From NCBI RefSeq assembly GCF_004379255.2, contig NC_056040.1:30098852-30162851 (forward strand): DNA of 64,000 nt. The letters run 5' to 3'. This document shows positions 31,830 through 43,288 of the stretch, one piece after another (position 1 is the stretch's first letter; each line of letters starts with the position of its first letter). A program made the position numbers and the translations under genes. This DNA comes from Salvia splendens (lineage: Eukaryota; Streptophyta; Magnoliopsida; Lamiales; Lamiaceae). The notes beneath the pieces are model-generated. The model worked only from the letters and a program-made list of their open reading frames with translations. It did not search any database and was not told the origin of the DNA.

Positions 31830-33783
31830 AACTGCTCACACTTACCACATGCTTGTCCTCAAGCGTGAAGAACAAACAAAAAGAAATAAGTCGAATTCTA
31901 GCCTGGTTACTCCCCTGACCGACTCTACCTAAACTAGACTCTATACTACGACGCAAAGAAAAACACTTGAACAAACATAGAAAAACACACAAACAAACAT
32001 AAAAAGACTAAAACACAAAGATCAGGCTATATTTTCAACCATCCCTCCCCTCGGGATCAGGTGCAATCCGGTCTTAGACAGCCTTGAACTTCTGCCGCCC
32101 CCCTTTCTTTCCCAGTCAGTACATCCGCTTGTCAAGATCGCCCACACTCTCGGCCGAACACTAGGTTCACTTAGTCACTCATACCTCACCATGAGTATTA
32201 GGACTGTTCTCTCTAATTGCTGGACCACAAAATGCTTCGGACTTAGATCTCACGTGCAGCGACTGAAGGACTTAAAAGCTTGTAAATGGGCTATTGGCTT
32301 GTAGTGTTTTGGGGTGGATGTTCCTAAGGCTCTAAGGTTCAAAACCTCTTCTTTATTGATGTGGGGGAACTGTGTGCATTAGGCTTCTGATCAGTTGTTT
32401 TTCTCAGCTGGCGCTTCTGACTTGGGTCTCCAACTGGTCAGTAGCATCTTTGTGGCTTCGCCACCCTTATTCCTTCTTCATCATTTTTTTTTAAAAACTA
32501 TTTTCTTCATTTTTCCCCTGTTCCTTCTCTTTCCTTCCTCTTCTTTGTGGCTTCGCCACCCTTATACCTTCTTCTACTTTGGACCTGGGACGACTCCCTG
32601 GTCGACTTTCTTCTAAGTTCCTTGCCCAGCTGGTTTCTGCCTTTTTGTATATCTTTCTGGCCAGTAAGCTTCATTCGCCTCATGCCTTGCACACACAGTC
32701 CCAGTGGCTAGGGGTGTTTATCTGGATATAGAAGGCTAAAAAGAAGGGTTCTAAAGGTGGGGGGGTTTTTTTTTATGGGTGTTTCCTACTGCCTTCAGTG
32801 TTTGCTACCCGTGGTCACTTCACCCTAGGCAATTTGTGGCAGCCACTCTTTTCTTTTCAATATGTGTGGAAAGTGGTTCCACTTAAAGCTTATAACTCAC
32901 ATTTTAAGAGGGCTTTTGTGTTTGGCTCTAAGTATGGGCTTTTCTCTCATACTCACATCATCTATCCTGACTAGGAGGTACTAGGGAGGATGGTTTCGGT
33001 TTTCCAGCATGTCTTATCTCCCTCAATTCCCCTCACCATCAGCTCGAGTCAGTTGAGTTTTAAGCCCAATCAACACACAAAATAAAAAACTTGACCTAAC
33101 AAGACATAAGCACAAACACAGACCATATACATCATACTGACCATTGCATCCCCCCTCCCACTTCACAAGTGTCTGCCCTCAGATAGGGCTGTGAAGTGGA
33201 AAAGGTAATGGTCAGTATGGTGGATATGCAGACAAACAACAAAACAACATACTAGAAACGAAACTTCTCACATTTAGACTATAGAATAGGCTAAGTGGAA
33301 GAGTTTAAAAACCTAAACAGAAACCTAAGACACAAACTCATTTATACACACTTCTCACACTTAGGTCATGCCATGGACTAAGTGCGAGTCAACATGCACA
33401 CGAAAGAAAACATAAGAAGAAAAACATAGAAAAGCATGCTCAAACGATACAAACCTTTACTTCTCACACTTAGACTATAGAATAGGCTAAGTGTTATGAA
33501 GTGGAGTCTACGCACAAACACAAATTAACTACCTAAACAAACATTAAAAGAAACAAATACGAAAACCTAAAAAAAACAGAAAACTAAAAAGAAAACTAAC
33601 TTGTCAGTATGGGGGGGTCTATCGATGTCTCCTGCTCCTTCGCGGGGCAGGTGGTGCAGGTTGCTCCTCCAGTTGTTCCTTCTCCGTTCTAGCTTGGTCC
33701 TCATCATCCTTCGCCGGCTCCTCGGCAGCTGCCGGCACCTCGGCTTCCTCTCTCACTGTCTCGGGTTCAGTTGGTACACTTGG
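31830..33783 (-). other. Noncoding 3' region of the Athila-type element
   Basis: About 2 kb lies between the env-like ORF stop and the 3' LTR. It has pyrimidine-rich runs (CTTTCCTTCCTCTTCTTTG) and repeated short phrases such as TTGTGGCTTCGCCACCCTTA (about 32450 and 32545) and CTTCTCACACTTAG (about 33265, 33350 and 33465). No coding frame is convincing. Long untranslated 3' regions are usual for this lineage. Confidence 0.6.
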
Positions 33784-36392
33784 TCAGGTATCCTGGCTTA
33801 CATGGCTCCTTACTTCTGCAGCTTCTTTCCTCTGGTGGGTCATTTCCTCTAATATGTTATCGATCATGGATAACATCTTGTTCATCTCTGTCTGCATCCT
33901 TCGGTTCTCTTCATCTAAGTCGGTCACTATCACTTCCATAGATGCCTGTCTCTGCGTCAGCGTTCCCTGCCCTGCAGACTCTTTCAACATCCGTTCCATG
34001 ACTGATGCCAATCGGACTATCTCCGCTCCCATCTGCCGATTCTCTTCTGCCATTTCAGTAACCGTCCTTTCGAACATAGCAACTCTCCCTCCCGCTGTGG
34101 CTTCCTCTCCCATTGCATAAAAATGCGGCCTTCCTACCCTCATATAAACGGCGTTCGTCCTGACGAAGTAGGGTATGTCGAATGACCCCGGTGGGCATAC
34201 CATAGGAAGTGGAGACAAGTCCTCAGCTTCCGTAATGATTAGGTTGTTTCCGACGAACGCTCCCAAAATGTGGCACAAGGTGAGGTTCCTGGCAGGGTGA
34301 GTAGCTATTAAATGGCATTGATATGCAGTCCAGAATCCAAGATGCAACCTACGGCCTCGTTTCACGCACCAAAGGAGATATAACTCCGTCATCGAAGTGC
34401 GAACGGTTGAATTAGATTGTCCCAGTAGGTTGGCGTCCAGATGAAGCTGTACTAATCGCAGAACCGGATCATTGAAGTGAATGGAACGGGAGATAGTGGA
34501 CGCAAATTCTCCAGCGTCGGGGTGGGTTAGCTCAGCCCAGGCCTCCTGCGGATTAAAATCCACATGCCTACGGGGGATACCCCTCTCCCTGTTCCTCCAA
34601 TCAGACCATATCGCCTCTTCCAGGGTACACATACTCAGCCGGCAAGTCCACTCAATCAAATTCATTCTAAACTCTCCTCCAAACAAACGAAAACTAACAG
34701 ACAAATCATCCAAATCCGTCGTCACCTTGAACCTAAAGGTAGTAAAGAACTCCTTTGCAAGTCTAACACAAATTTGCGGATCCCCGTTTGGCAGTAACCA
34801 TTCAAAGCCCAAAGCATTCATATAAGCAAGGAATTGTTCACGAACACCTAGCTCATCTAGAGAAGGATAGTGCATTACCTTCCCACATTTAATTTCCTTG
34901 CTGCCATCGTCCAAGCTTTCAAAGGTATCCTTCAGCTTCCGTGTTTCGAAGAGTTTCATCTCCTCAGCAATCTCATTGGTGAAGTCTACGGTCCAGTGTT
35001 TGTATCGGAGCCTCTCAACTGGTGGATGCACAAGCTCTCGGTGGTCACCCGGGAGCGACTGTTCCCCATACTCCTCACCCTCCAAGGAGATGTCGCTATC
35101 TGAATCTGACTCTGCACTAGCGGCGTACTCACTATCACTTAACTCACCTCGGCTGGGTGGAGTTCGTTGAGATGCTTCGGTGATGACGATTCCTGTGTTT
35201 GCTACTCTGGACTTCTTGGTGACCGACTTCTTTTGGATTGGAGCCTTCCCTTTCCTCTTCCTGGCTCGCTGGTATTGGGCTTCCTCCTCTTGGGCAGTAA
35301 GGGTGGTTTCTCCTGGGGCTTGAGCATCAATATCATCAGCTTCCTCTATCCTTACTGACCCGGGTGGGAGGTCCGGACCCTCAGCCACCCCTTCAGTTTC
35401 CGCGCCTTGCTCGTTCTGTACAGGAGACACCCCAGTATCCTCTTGATCAGTAGCCTGTGTAGGCTCACCCTCTGCCTTCTTGCGAGTGGCCTGTTCTTCC
35501 TCGCTTGAGATCTCGACTGGGCTCTTGACTGTGCTCGCCTGGGCTTGCTTGCTGCCCATTTGCCCAGGCATCGCTGCGATACCCTTTGCGGCTTCGATTG
35601 TACCTCCTTCTGGTCTCCCTTCAACACTAACTTCCTCTTAACTGCATTTGGTTTTATCACGGGTGGTACTACTTGTTCAGATTCCTCTAAACTCTCTGCC
35701 GTCTCCTTCTGAGCAGTATGCTCCTCAACTGCCCAACTTTCTTGCTGGGTAGTTTCTGACTTGTCTTCCACCATTCCTCCTGCTACCCCGGATTTGAGGT
35801 CCGGTCCCTCAACTATCCTGGCAGCGTCTTCTTCCTGCCGATATACCCCTTCCAGAATCGCTTGAAATTCTTCATCCGTCATAAGGCCCTGCTTACTGGC
35901 CGTCTCATTTAGATCTATGGTCTCTCTTGCTACTCCTTGAGGAACCGGCTCTGCTATCGGTGTCTTCTCTGTCTCACCGCTCCCTTCTTTGTCTCCCTGT
36001 TCCTGACTCGTCCTGGCCTCACGCTCCTCAGGGTTAGAGTCGTAATGGGTAGCGACAACGTCAAGTTCCGCCGAATTGGGTACTGAGGTTTCTGATGGCG
36101 CGGTCGCCGAGGGAGTTCCCTCCTCTGAATGTACTGCTGTATGGCTGACCGGCACAGGCGGAATTTCACTGGGTGCGGTTCCTACGCCCCCCATTTGGCC
36201 GAAACTGGTCAGCGCCGTCGTCCAATCCCTTGTCGGGTCTTGTTGGCGAAGAAATGCCATCATGGCATCCATGGAAATCATGGGTGGCGGCTGAGCGGTC
36301 GGTGCCGGTGGTGGTGGATTTGGCTGTGGTTGTGCCTCCGGGGTTTCTTGGCGGCGAGGTTTGATTTTCTTGGCGAACGCTTTCTTCCCCAT
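33784..36392 (-). pseudogene. Env-like ORF of the Athila-type element, one frameshift
   Basis: Two overlapping frames form one long ORF: 36392-35352 (starts MGKKAFAKKIKPRRQ, acidic, P/E/Q-rich) and 35571-33784 (acidic start, then a folded domain). The second frame contains LGFEWLLPNGDPQICVRLAK, EFFTTFRF, SVSFRLFGGEFRM and a long helical stretch ending in CHILGAFVGNNLI, matching the domain called putative plant transposon protein in Athila-like elements. A coiled-coil-like C-terminus follows. The shift lies near 35575-35640. I see no clear signal peptide or strong transmembrane segment, so an envelope role is only by position. Confidence 0.7.
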
Positions 36393-36709
36393 GATCGGAA
36401 ATTTACGATTTGGTGGTGGAAAGTAGGGTTTGAACTGGTGGAAATGGGAAAGAAACTTTTGGGAGAGAAAATGTAAATGAGGGTTTGTGAGGGAAAAGGG
36501 TTGGGACGGTGAGTTTAATTTGGGTGAGAGAGAGCAGTTGCAGGTGGTTGTAACCGGTTATCAGGGGTTGCCGGTCGCGACGCTTCAGATGGGAGGCGGT
36601 TGAGATTGCTGGCCTCTGATTGGTCAGCGTGTCCCTTCTCTCTGCTCACGCGCCACTCCCAGCCGCTGCCACCCTGCAAAAGCTGCACCAACTTTAATTC
36701 AAATTTTCG

Positions 36710-36905
36710 TCCTCTCCATAATCCCCCCCTATACTTAACTAATAAGGAAAATAAATCAAATGGGCCCTTAAATAAAATCTGAAATAGCACCAGATAGGCC
36801 CTTAAATAAAATTTTTTCGTCCTCTCCATAATCCCCCCCTCCAAATTAAATCTCAAATGGGCCCTTAAATAAATTTTCGTCCTCTCCATAATCCCCCCTC
36901 CAAAT
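36710..36905 (-). repeat. Three copies of a purine-rich segment between integrase and the env-like ORF
   Basis: On the plus strand TCGTCCTCTCCATAATCCCC occurs three times (about 36708, 36818 and 36877), alternating with TGGGCCCTTAAATAAA. On the coding strand these read as GGGGATTATGGAGAGGACGA, a polypurine-like tract. Confidence 0.8.
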
Positions 36906-37087
36906 TAAAATTAAGGCCCGAAATTTTTTTTTGGATTTTTAGAAATTATCTTGCATGCAGAGATTAACTACTTATTTACAATATTTACATCTTCCTTAGG
37001 CAATTTGGAATTCTACTTGGCCAGTATATGCAAACTATTTTCAAAAAGAAACTAGCCACGTGGAACTCCAAATTCATATCTTACTGA

Positions 37088-38248
37088 TCAGTAGACAACA
37101 GTAGTAAGTGGTTGCAGTGGAATTTCATCCACTACACCCACCTCACTATTCTCCCTAAATATTTTTAGCCTATGTCCGTTTACTATGAAAGGTTCAGAGT
37201 TAGGAAAACTCCCTGAAATTTCCACTGCTCCATTGGAACGGAGTGAGGTGATGACATAAGACCCTGTCCATTTCGACTTGAGCTTCCCAGGCATGAGCTT
37301 CAGCCTCGACTGGAAGAGTAGTACTTTCTGTCCAACATGGAGATCCTTGGTCCTCAGATTCCGGTCGTGCCACAATTTGGTTCGCTCCTTGTACCACATA
37401 GCTGAATCAAACGACTCCAATCTAAGTTCCTCAAGCTCCTGCAGCTGCAGCTTCCTTTCCTCTTCACAGGCTGTAGCATCCATATTCACTCTCTGTACTG
37501 CCCAGTATGCCCGGTGTTCAATTCCAACCGGTAAATGGCACATTTTCCCAAAAATGATCCGGTATGGGGACATTCCTATGGGGGTCTTGTAGGCTGTACG
37601 ATATGCCCATAGAGCATCCTCTACCCTTGCACTCCAATCCTTCCTAGAAGGATTTACAGTCTTCTCCAAGATCTTCTTTATCTCGCGGTTAGAAATCTCC
37701 GCTTGACCGTTAGCTTGCGGATGGTAGGGGCTTGATAGTCTGTGGTGTACGCCGTATTTTTTCATTAATGCTTCAATTGTGAGATTACAGAAATGTGTAC
37801 CTTGGTCCGATATGATCGCTCTTGGTACTCCGAACCGGCTGAAGATATGACTCTTTAGGAACTTGGCCACCTCCCTTGCTTCACACGTGCTTGTGGCCTT
37901 GGCCTCCACCCATTTGGAGACGTAATCCACTGCAACTAAAATGTACAAATTGCCATAGGACGAAGGAAACAGACCCATGAAATCCATTCCCCATATGTCG
38001 AACAGCTCACAAACAATGACGGGTACCTGCGACATTTCATCCCGGGCATATATTCCTCCGGTCAGTTGACAGCGCTCACAAGTTCTGCAGAACTCGTACG
38101 CATCCTTGTTGAGCGTTGGCCAATAAAAGCCGCTGTCCAAAATCTTCCCTGCCGTCTTCTTAGGACCGAAGTGTCCTCCACATGCCAAAGAGTGGCAATG
38201 TGTCACAACGTCCCTTTGCTCCCAGTCAGGAACGCACCTCCTTATCAC
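37088..38248 (-). CDS. Athila-type integrase
   Basis: The 386-codon frame carries an HHCC finger ([12 protein letters not shown], then CRTCERCQ), catalytic residues in [16 protein letters not shown] and [13 protein letters not shown], and a C-terminal domain ([20 protein letters not shown]) without a chromodomain. The finger and triad are complete. Upstream, stops near 38250-38290 separate it from the RNase H region, so the polyprotein is broken. Confidence 0.9.
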   Translation of the reverse strand: MIRRCVPDWEQRDVVTHCHSLACGGHFGPKKTAGKILDSGFYWPTLNKDAYEFCRTCERCQLTGGIYARDEMSQVPVIVCELFDIWGMDFMGLFPSSYGNLYILVAVDYVSKWVEAKATSTCEAREVAKFLKSHIFSRFGVPRAIISDQGTHFCNLTIEALMKKYGVHHRLSSPYHPQANGQAEISNREIKKILEKTVNPSRKDWSARVEDALWAYRTAYKTPIGMSPYRIIFGKMCHLPVGIEHRAYWAVQRVNMDATACEEERKLQLQELEELRLESFDSAMWYKERTKLWHDRNLRTKDLHVGQKVLLFQSRLKLMPGKLKSKWTGSYVITSLRSNGAVEISGSFPNSEPFIVNGHRLKIFRENSEVGVVDEIPLQPLTTVVY

Positions 38249-38290
38249 TTGATCGGATCCTACTCTCTACAGATAGGGGTCGTCCCAAAA

Positions 38291-39700
38291 TTAGTATTTT
38301 GCCTCACTCTTGATTTTCATTCTCTGGGCCTTGGTAATACTCGGCACCTCTGGAAGTTCTCCAGTCAGTAGGTAGTTGGCCAGGTCTGCATACCACGGCT
38401 CTTGCCCTACCTTTTCTTTTCCTTTTTCAGTATCGTACTGGCCAGTAAGCTTCATCACTTCTTCCCAGTCAATCTTCCTGGCCTCAAAATTTACCTCACA
38501 TAAATGCTCTTCTGAAAACTTGTCGTACACTTCTTCGTTGTTTCCCTCTTGCACTATTCTACTCAAATGGTCCGCCACCTTGTTCTCGACTCCCTTTTTA
38601 TCTTCCACGTCCCAATCGAATTCTTGTAACAAAAGGACCCATCGGATCAAGCGGGGTTTGGATTCCTTCTTGGCAATCAGCTACTTAATCGCTGCATGGT
38701 CAGTATAAACGATGACCTTGGATCCCAACAAGTATGGCCGGAACTTCTCGAAAGAATACACCACTGCCAGCATCTCTTTCTCAGTGGTATCATAATTTCG
38801 CTGGGCTTGATTCAGAGTCTTAGATGCATAAAAAATAACGTACCTCTTCCCATCGATCTTCTGTCCCAGTACGACTCCCACTGCATAATCGCTGGCGTCG
38901 CACATCACTTCGAAAGGATAGTCCCAGTCAGGAGCCCGTATGATAGGTGCGGATATCAGCTTTTCCTTGAGAAGGTTGTAACGCAGCCTTGCATTGCTCA
39001 TCAAAAACAAACTCTACTTCATGCTGAAGGAGTCGGGTAAGGGGTTGGGCAATCTTGGAGAAATCCTTGATAAATCTTCGATAAAATCCGGCGTGCCCCA
39101 GAAAACCCCTTATCCCCTTCTGATCAGTAGGGAACGGTAATTTGGATATAACATCCACCTTAGCTCGATCCACCTGGATTCCCCTCTCTGAAACCACGTG
39201 CCCTAGAACAATCCCTTCGGTGACCATAAAATGACACTTCTCAAAATTCAACACCAGACTTTTTGCTTGACACCTTTCTAGAACTATATCCAAATGATGA
39301 AGGCAAGAATCAAAAGAGTCTCCGTAGACCGTGAAGTCATCCATGAATATCTCTATGCAGTCTTCAATCAAATCAGAAAATATGCTCATCATACATCGTT
39401 GAAACGTACCTGGAGCGTTGCATAGACCGAAAGGCATGCGTCGGTATGCATAGGTTCCGAATGGGCAAGTGAAGGTGGTCTTATCCTGGTCTTCAGGATC
39501 CACGTAAATTTGGAAGTAACCGCTGTACCCATCCAGAAAACAGAAGTACTTCTTCCCAGCTAATCTCTCCAACATTTGGTCGATGAAAGGCAAGGGAAAA
39601 TGGTCCTTCCTAGTCGCATTGTTCAGCTTACGGTAATCGATGCACATTCGCCAACCCGTGACTAGCCTCGTTGGTATTAGCTCATTCTTCTCATTCTTCT
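38291..39700 (-). pseudogene. Athila-type reverse transcriptase and RNase H, broken frames
   Basis: Reverse transcriptase starts in mid-domain near 39700 (ELIPTRLVTGWRMCIDYRKL). It includes FCFLDGYSGYFQI, the catalytic FMDDF and GFLGHAGFYRRFIKD. A frameshift near 39010 leads into RNase H (FEVMCDASDYAVGVVLGQK, YTDHAAIK). A stop at 38682 and another near 38290 break the frame before the integrase. The N-terminal fingers of the polymerase, protease and gag are missing. Confidence 0.85.
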
Positions 39701-39774
39701 CATTTCGTTGGCATGAAACAAACCTCTATGAAATAAAAGTAAACAGATTATGCTAACTCGAAGAAATAAACTAC

Positions 39775-40513
39775 TAACTGGAAACACACGATTCGATACT
39801 CAAAACGACCAGAAACTCTAGATCTAAGCTAACTAGGCAGAAGGAAAAGAGATCGGCGAAGTAAACTGAACAGAAAACAACTTCATAGCATAAAACATGT
39901 TTGGATCTTCAAACAAAGTACTTCTAGGCAGTGAAATTCAAAAGCAAACAAAGATCCAGCGTAAGGAAAAACAAGCAATTTAACTACGAAAGCGAAATAA
40001 AAGTGTTTTGCCACGCCGGGCGATGGAACTTCTAACTACGATCTTGCTGATTGGATGAGAACGTCTGGAACACTGGGAACTTCTTGATCTTCAAGTGACC
40101 ATGGCAGTGGCGAGGAACGAGACTCTGGACTGGGCTGAAGGACTGAACTACCGAGAGAATTCTACCTAAGAGTGATGATGATGAAAAATAGATGATCTTC
40201 TCTCTCCAAGTGGCTTCCTTTTATAGGGATGCTTACCCTTGATTTTAGGGTAAAACCTTGTGGTGAGATGACTTCTTTGCCCTTAATTGTGATTGATCAG
40301 TCCCAGCTATCCTTCTTCTCCATCTCGAGCCATTTTTGCATGTATACTGGTCAGTACGTAATCGTCCGGACGCCCTTTTCACCTGAAGTATCTGAAGCTT
40401 TGCCTACTGGCTAGAACACTCAACCTGCACGCTTAAGCAACTTGTTTTGCAGATAAAGTTCAAATATGCACTTCATACTGACCAGTAACCAAGGCCTAGA
40501 ATACGACTTATCA
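39775..40513 (-). repeat. Athila-type 5' LTR, truncated
   Basis: Matches 31100-31829, for example GATCTAAGCTAACTAGGCAG and CCAAGGCCTAGAATAC, and ends GACTTATCA. About 700 bp present in the other LTR are missing on the internal side. Confidence 0.8.
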
Positions 40514-40612
40514 CTCGGCCCTTGGTTCCCTAGTTTGCCGTTGGTGGTTTCTGATACATGTCGTCTAATCACCAAGGCCTAAAATTAAACAATCGTCTAA
40601 TCAGATGTACCT
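40514..40612. other. Patchwork filler at the Athila/copia junction
   Basis: TTTGCCGTTGGTGGTTTCTG at 40534 repeats copia gag sequence found at 40614. ACCAAGGCCTA at 40571 repeats the end of the adjacent Athila LTR. TCGTCTAATC occurs at 40561 and 40592. The block belongs to neither element in a continuous way. Confidence 0.7.
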
Positions 40613-40901
40613 TGTTTGCCGTTGATGGTTTCTGATACATGTCCTCCAAGATCTTCATCATCTCCTTTTTCGACTTTGCTGCAGTCGTGTGATAAGCCAC
40701 ATCCTTGGACAACGGTAGCCTAATCGCGCTCATCGCTTTTCTGTCCAGCAGCTCCCACTCCTCCTGTTCCATCTTTTCGGGTTTGGTTTTTAAAGGCTTC
40801 CAGAGATCTTTACCGTACAGGTAATCCTCAATCTGCATCTTCCAAAATTCGAAATCAGATCCGTCGAACTTCTCTACAGCAATTTTCTCGTCGATCCCCA
40901 T
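40569..40901 (-). pseudogene. Copia gag, first ~100 codons
   Basis: The frame begins MGIDEKIAVEKFDGSDFEFW and is nearly identical to the gag start at 20225. It follows the copia sequence down to LIRRLFNF and then enters the filler. The rest of gag, the zinc knuckle, the protease and most of the integrase are missing, about 1.3 kb compared with the copy at 20225. Confidence 0.9.
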
Positions 40902-40942
40902 CGTGATTTCTGCCTCTTAAACCCTAGGCTCTTGATACCAGT

Positions 40943-41233
40943 TGTTGGGAAATAAACACAGGCAATCACGAATATGAAAGAGAATGAACACAAGAAATTG
41001 TTGACCTAGTTCGATACAATGTGTATCTACGTCTGGGGGCGATGCCAAGCCAAGGATTTCACTATATAATTTCAGAATAAGTATAACTTAACAATGAGGG
41101 AGCACATCTATTTATAAACAACTAGAGAGCCCTAATTCTAGTCAAACTAGGAAACATATATCATAAGGAAAAAATACTTCAAGGAAACAAATCCTAAACA
41201 TGGTAGGAGATAAATTAGGCTCCATAATTAACA
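40943..41233 (-). repeat. Copia 5' LTR
   Basis: 291 bp, TGTTGGGAAATAAACAC to CCATAATTAACA, nearly identical to 27695-27985. The primer-site match GGCTCTTGATACCAGT lies just to its left. Confidence 0.92.
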
Positions 41234-41481
41234 GTTTGACACCATCACGGCCACCATGTCGACCTACCAATCAATTCAGTACAAACCATTCAAGCATCTC
41301 AACGCTTGGCAGGAGGTGCGCCATCATCCGAAGTATAAGGGAGGCGTCGCATCCTCCTCCAGCTCCTCCAGCAAACGGTCGAGGTCGGTATCCTTATCCG
41401 ATGCCGGTGAGGATGAGGTGGCTAGCCAGCTTGCCGGAGCTAACTTGGGTAGCCCCAACGCCGGCCCGAGCAGTTCCCAAC
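41234..41481 (+). pseudogene. PIF/Harbinger ORF1-like gene, middle part
   Basis: It resumes the protein cut at 27694: residues after SEV continue as DTIT, MSTYQSIQYKPFKHLNAWQE, VRHHPKYKGG, a serine run, KRSRSVSLSDAGEDEVASQL and SPNAGPSSSQ. FKHLNAWQEVRHHPKYKG is the diagnostic ORF1 motif. The frame is then broken by the solo LTR at 41482. Confidence 0.85.
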
Positions 41482-42971
41482 TGATAAGGCTAATTTCATG
41501 CATAGGTCTAGGGGTTGAATTCATACAATTATAAGGTCTAACACATGTCTTAAGCTAGGTGTGCAGAAGAATTCGCCAGGTCGAGGAACAAAAAAGGTGA
41601 ATTACAAGAACCATGCAATTGCGGCGAATAAGTGAGCAAATTCGGAGGAAAATGACTAGACGGAGGGATCGTGAAGCTGAAGGGCAGAATGGAGATTTCT
41701 GCGAAGGTTTCTAGAAGATCCTACCGCAACTATATAAGGAAGAGAGCATGCAATGCTCGAAGAGGACTTTTTTTTGGCACTGGGGCCTCTGGTTCTTAGC
41801 TCACACACTTCTGCACACTTAGTGATTTTTCTTGTTTTGAAAGGGGTCACGTTCGGGTCCACGGCTGTTTTCTGATTTCCAAAAAAATTGTGGTGTAACA
41901 CCGTCCTTGCAGAGGGCGAAGAAACAATTACTTGCTTTTATTTTAGTTACTGTTGTTGATTTCACCAAGCTTCGCTGCTTGAAGCTCGGCCCTGTTCTCG
42001 TTTGAAGCGTTCGTAGTTTATGAAATCTCTGTTTTCCGTATTTGAGCTGCTGTTGAGTTTTGATTATGGATGTCATTTACTTTGAGCTTGTTGGTTACTG
42101 AATTGGATGTTTGGTTTCCGAGTTGGTTGTTTATTAGAGTAGAATCGTTGGGATCTGGTGTTGATCAGAGTAGATTTGTTGAATCAGAAGTTATGGAGTT
42201 GAGTTTGGTTGTTGTTGGGTTCGGATTACTTGGATCCGGAGTGGATGAAGCTTTCGACGTTTAGATCTGCGACAGAGTGATCAGGATTTATGCCTAGTTT
42301 TCGTGTTTTCATTTCATTTCGTCTAGTATACGTAGATCTGTTTTATTTCCGGTTGGTTGCGAGTTTCCGTCGTCCGGATTTTTACATTTTATTTGAATCT
42401 CGGTATGTGCTCTGCTTTCTTCATCTTCGTGTTTGATTCAGTTGAAGTTATACATGTCATTGTTAGTTAAATTCTTAGTTTGTTAGTTGCAGCTTTTCTT
42501 CCGTACTTGATATTTCTGGAAGTTGGTCCCCACTTTTATTTGCGTTCTGTTTAGCTATAGTTGGTAATTGTTTGCTCGGTCTAGGAAGTTAGTTTAAAAT
42601 TACGTAGTTCTAAGGATGTTCGATCTCAGCATGACGTTTACAGTTTCCTAGGTCTAGTGTTTGATTTTGTGCCTAGGTCTAGCCGTAGTTATACCTCAAC
42701 CCAAATTTGCGTGGCTGCAGCCGCTTTCTAAACCAATGTCTCTAGATGCTTTCTTACGCGTCCATCTTTGTGGGATCGACCCCTGCTTCTCTATACTAAT
42801 CTATAGTATAACGGGTTGAGGGATCTTTGAAACGCAAGAGTTTGTGTGTCCATAGACAGAGTCTTCCGTGTCACCTTGAGTTCCTAGACCTAGTGTTTAG
42901 TGGATTCATTGGACTTGGTAGCTCGACTTAGAAGTTTATTACACATACACTCACACGACAGAGCCATTTCA
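41482..42971 (+). mobile_element. Solo LTR of an Athila-type element, 1.49 kb
   Basis: It starts TGATAAGGCTAATTTCATGC and ends GAGCCATTTCA, with CCAAC on both sides (41477-41481 and 42972-42976). A TATA-like CTATATAAGG lies near 41730, and GTGGGATCGACCCCTGCTTC near 42770 matches the terminal part of the Athila-type LTR at 30394. It contains no coding sequence. The phrase CCTAGGTCTAG or its complement recurs five times. Confidence 0.85.
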
Positions 42972-43160
42972 CCAACGCCTGCCGCAATGAAGGAAACAGG
43001 CGACGGCCAACCGCTGTCGCGCCGCGACCCCACTCGCACCGCGAGTTCCCGTTCCCTTCGTATACTTTCTCGTTTCTTCCTGGCTACTCTCGTCGTTCCC
43101 TTGCAAAATCTTCTTGTCTGCTGGCCACATGGCGCACATATTCTCTTGTTAATATAAAGC
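42972..43160 (+). pseudogene. Possible last piece of the ORF1-like gene
   Basis: Joining AGTTCC to CCAACGCCTGCCGC gives SSSQRLPQ, then a stop, then RKQA, which resembles the RPQGRNKAK-type tail of ORF1 proteins. The frame decays quickly and the right terminus of the Harbinger element was not located. Confidence 0.4.
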
Positions 43161-43288
43161 AACCTGATTGCAGTAATATCGTTCTCCTGAGGATATCGTG
43201 CCCAAGTATGGGGCCATACTATTCAATTATTTTAATCCATATGCATAACCATGAGTTGCTCAACGCAAACTTTTGTCATAACTTGCAG

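Larger units (their letters stand above)
30394..40513 (-). mobile_element. Athila-type Ty3/gypsy element with env-like ORF, gag deleted
   Basis: Minus-strand order: partial 5' LTR (about 39775-40513), reverse transcriptase beginning in mid-domain, RNase H, integrase, a tripled purine-rich repeat, a long env-like ORF, about 2 kb of noncoding sequence, then a complete 3' LTR (30394-31829). Gag, protease and the front of reverse transcriptase are missing, so the 5' LTR is joined directly to reverse transcriptase near 39700. The extra ORF after integrase is characteristic of the Athila lineage. No target duplication is evident. Confidence 0.85.
27695..41233 (-). mobile_element. Ty1/copia element, itself interrupted by an Athila-type element
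   Basis: LTRs of 291 bp lie at 27695-27985 (3') and 40943-41233 (5'). Between them, minus strand, are the gag start (40901 to about 40600) and the integrase end, reverse transcriptase and RNase H (30345-28074). The middle is replaced by 30394-40513. Host ORF1 sequence continues across the ends, showing that this is an insertion. The five bases next to the ends (GAGGT and GTTTG) do not match, so a clean target duplication is not visible. Confidence 0.88.
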
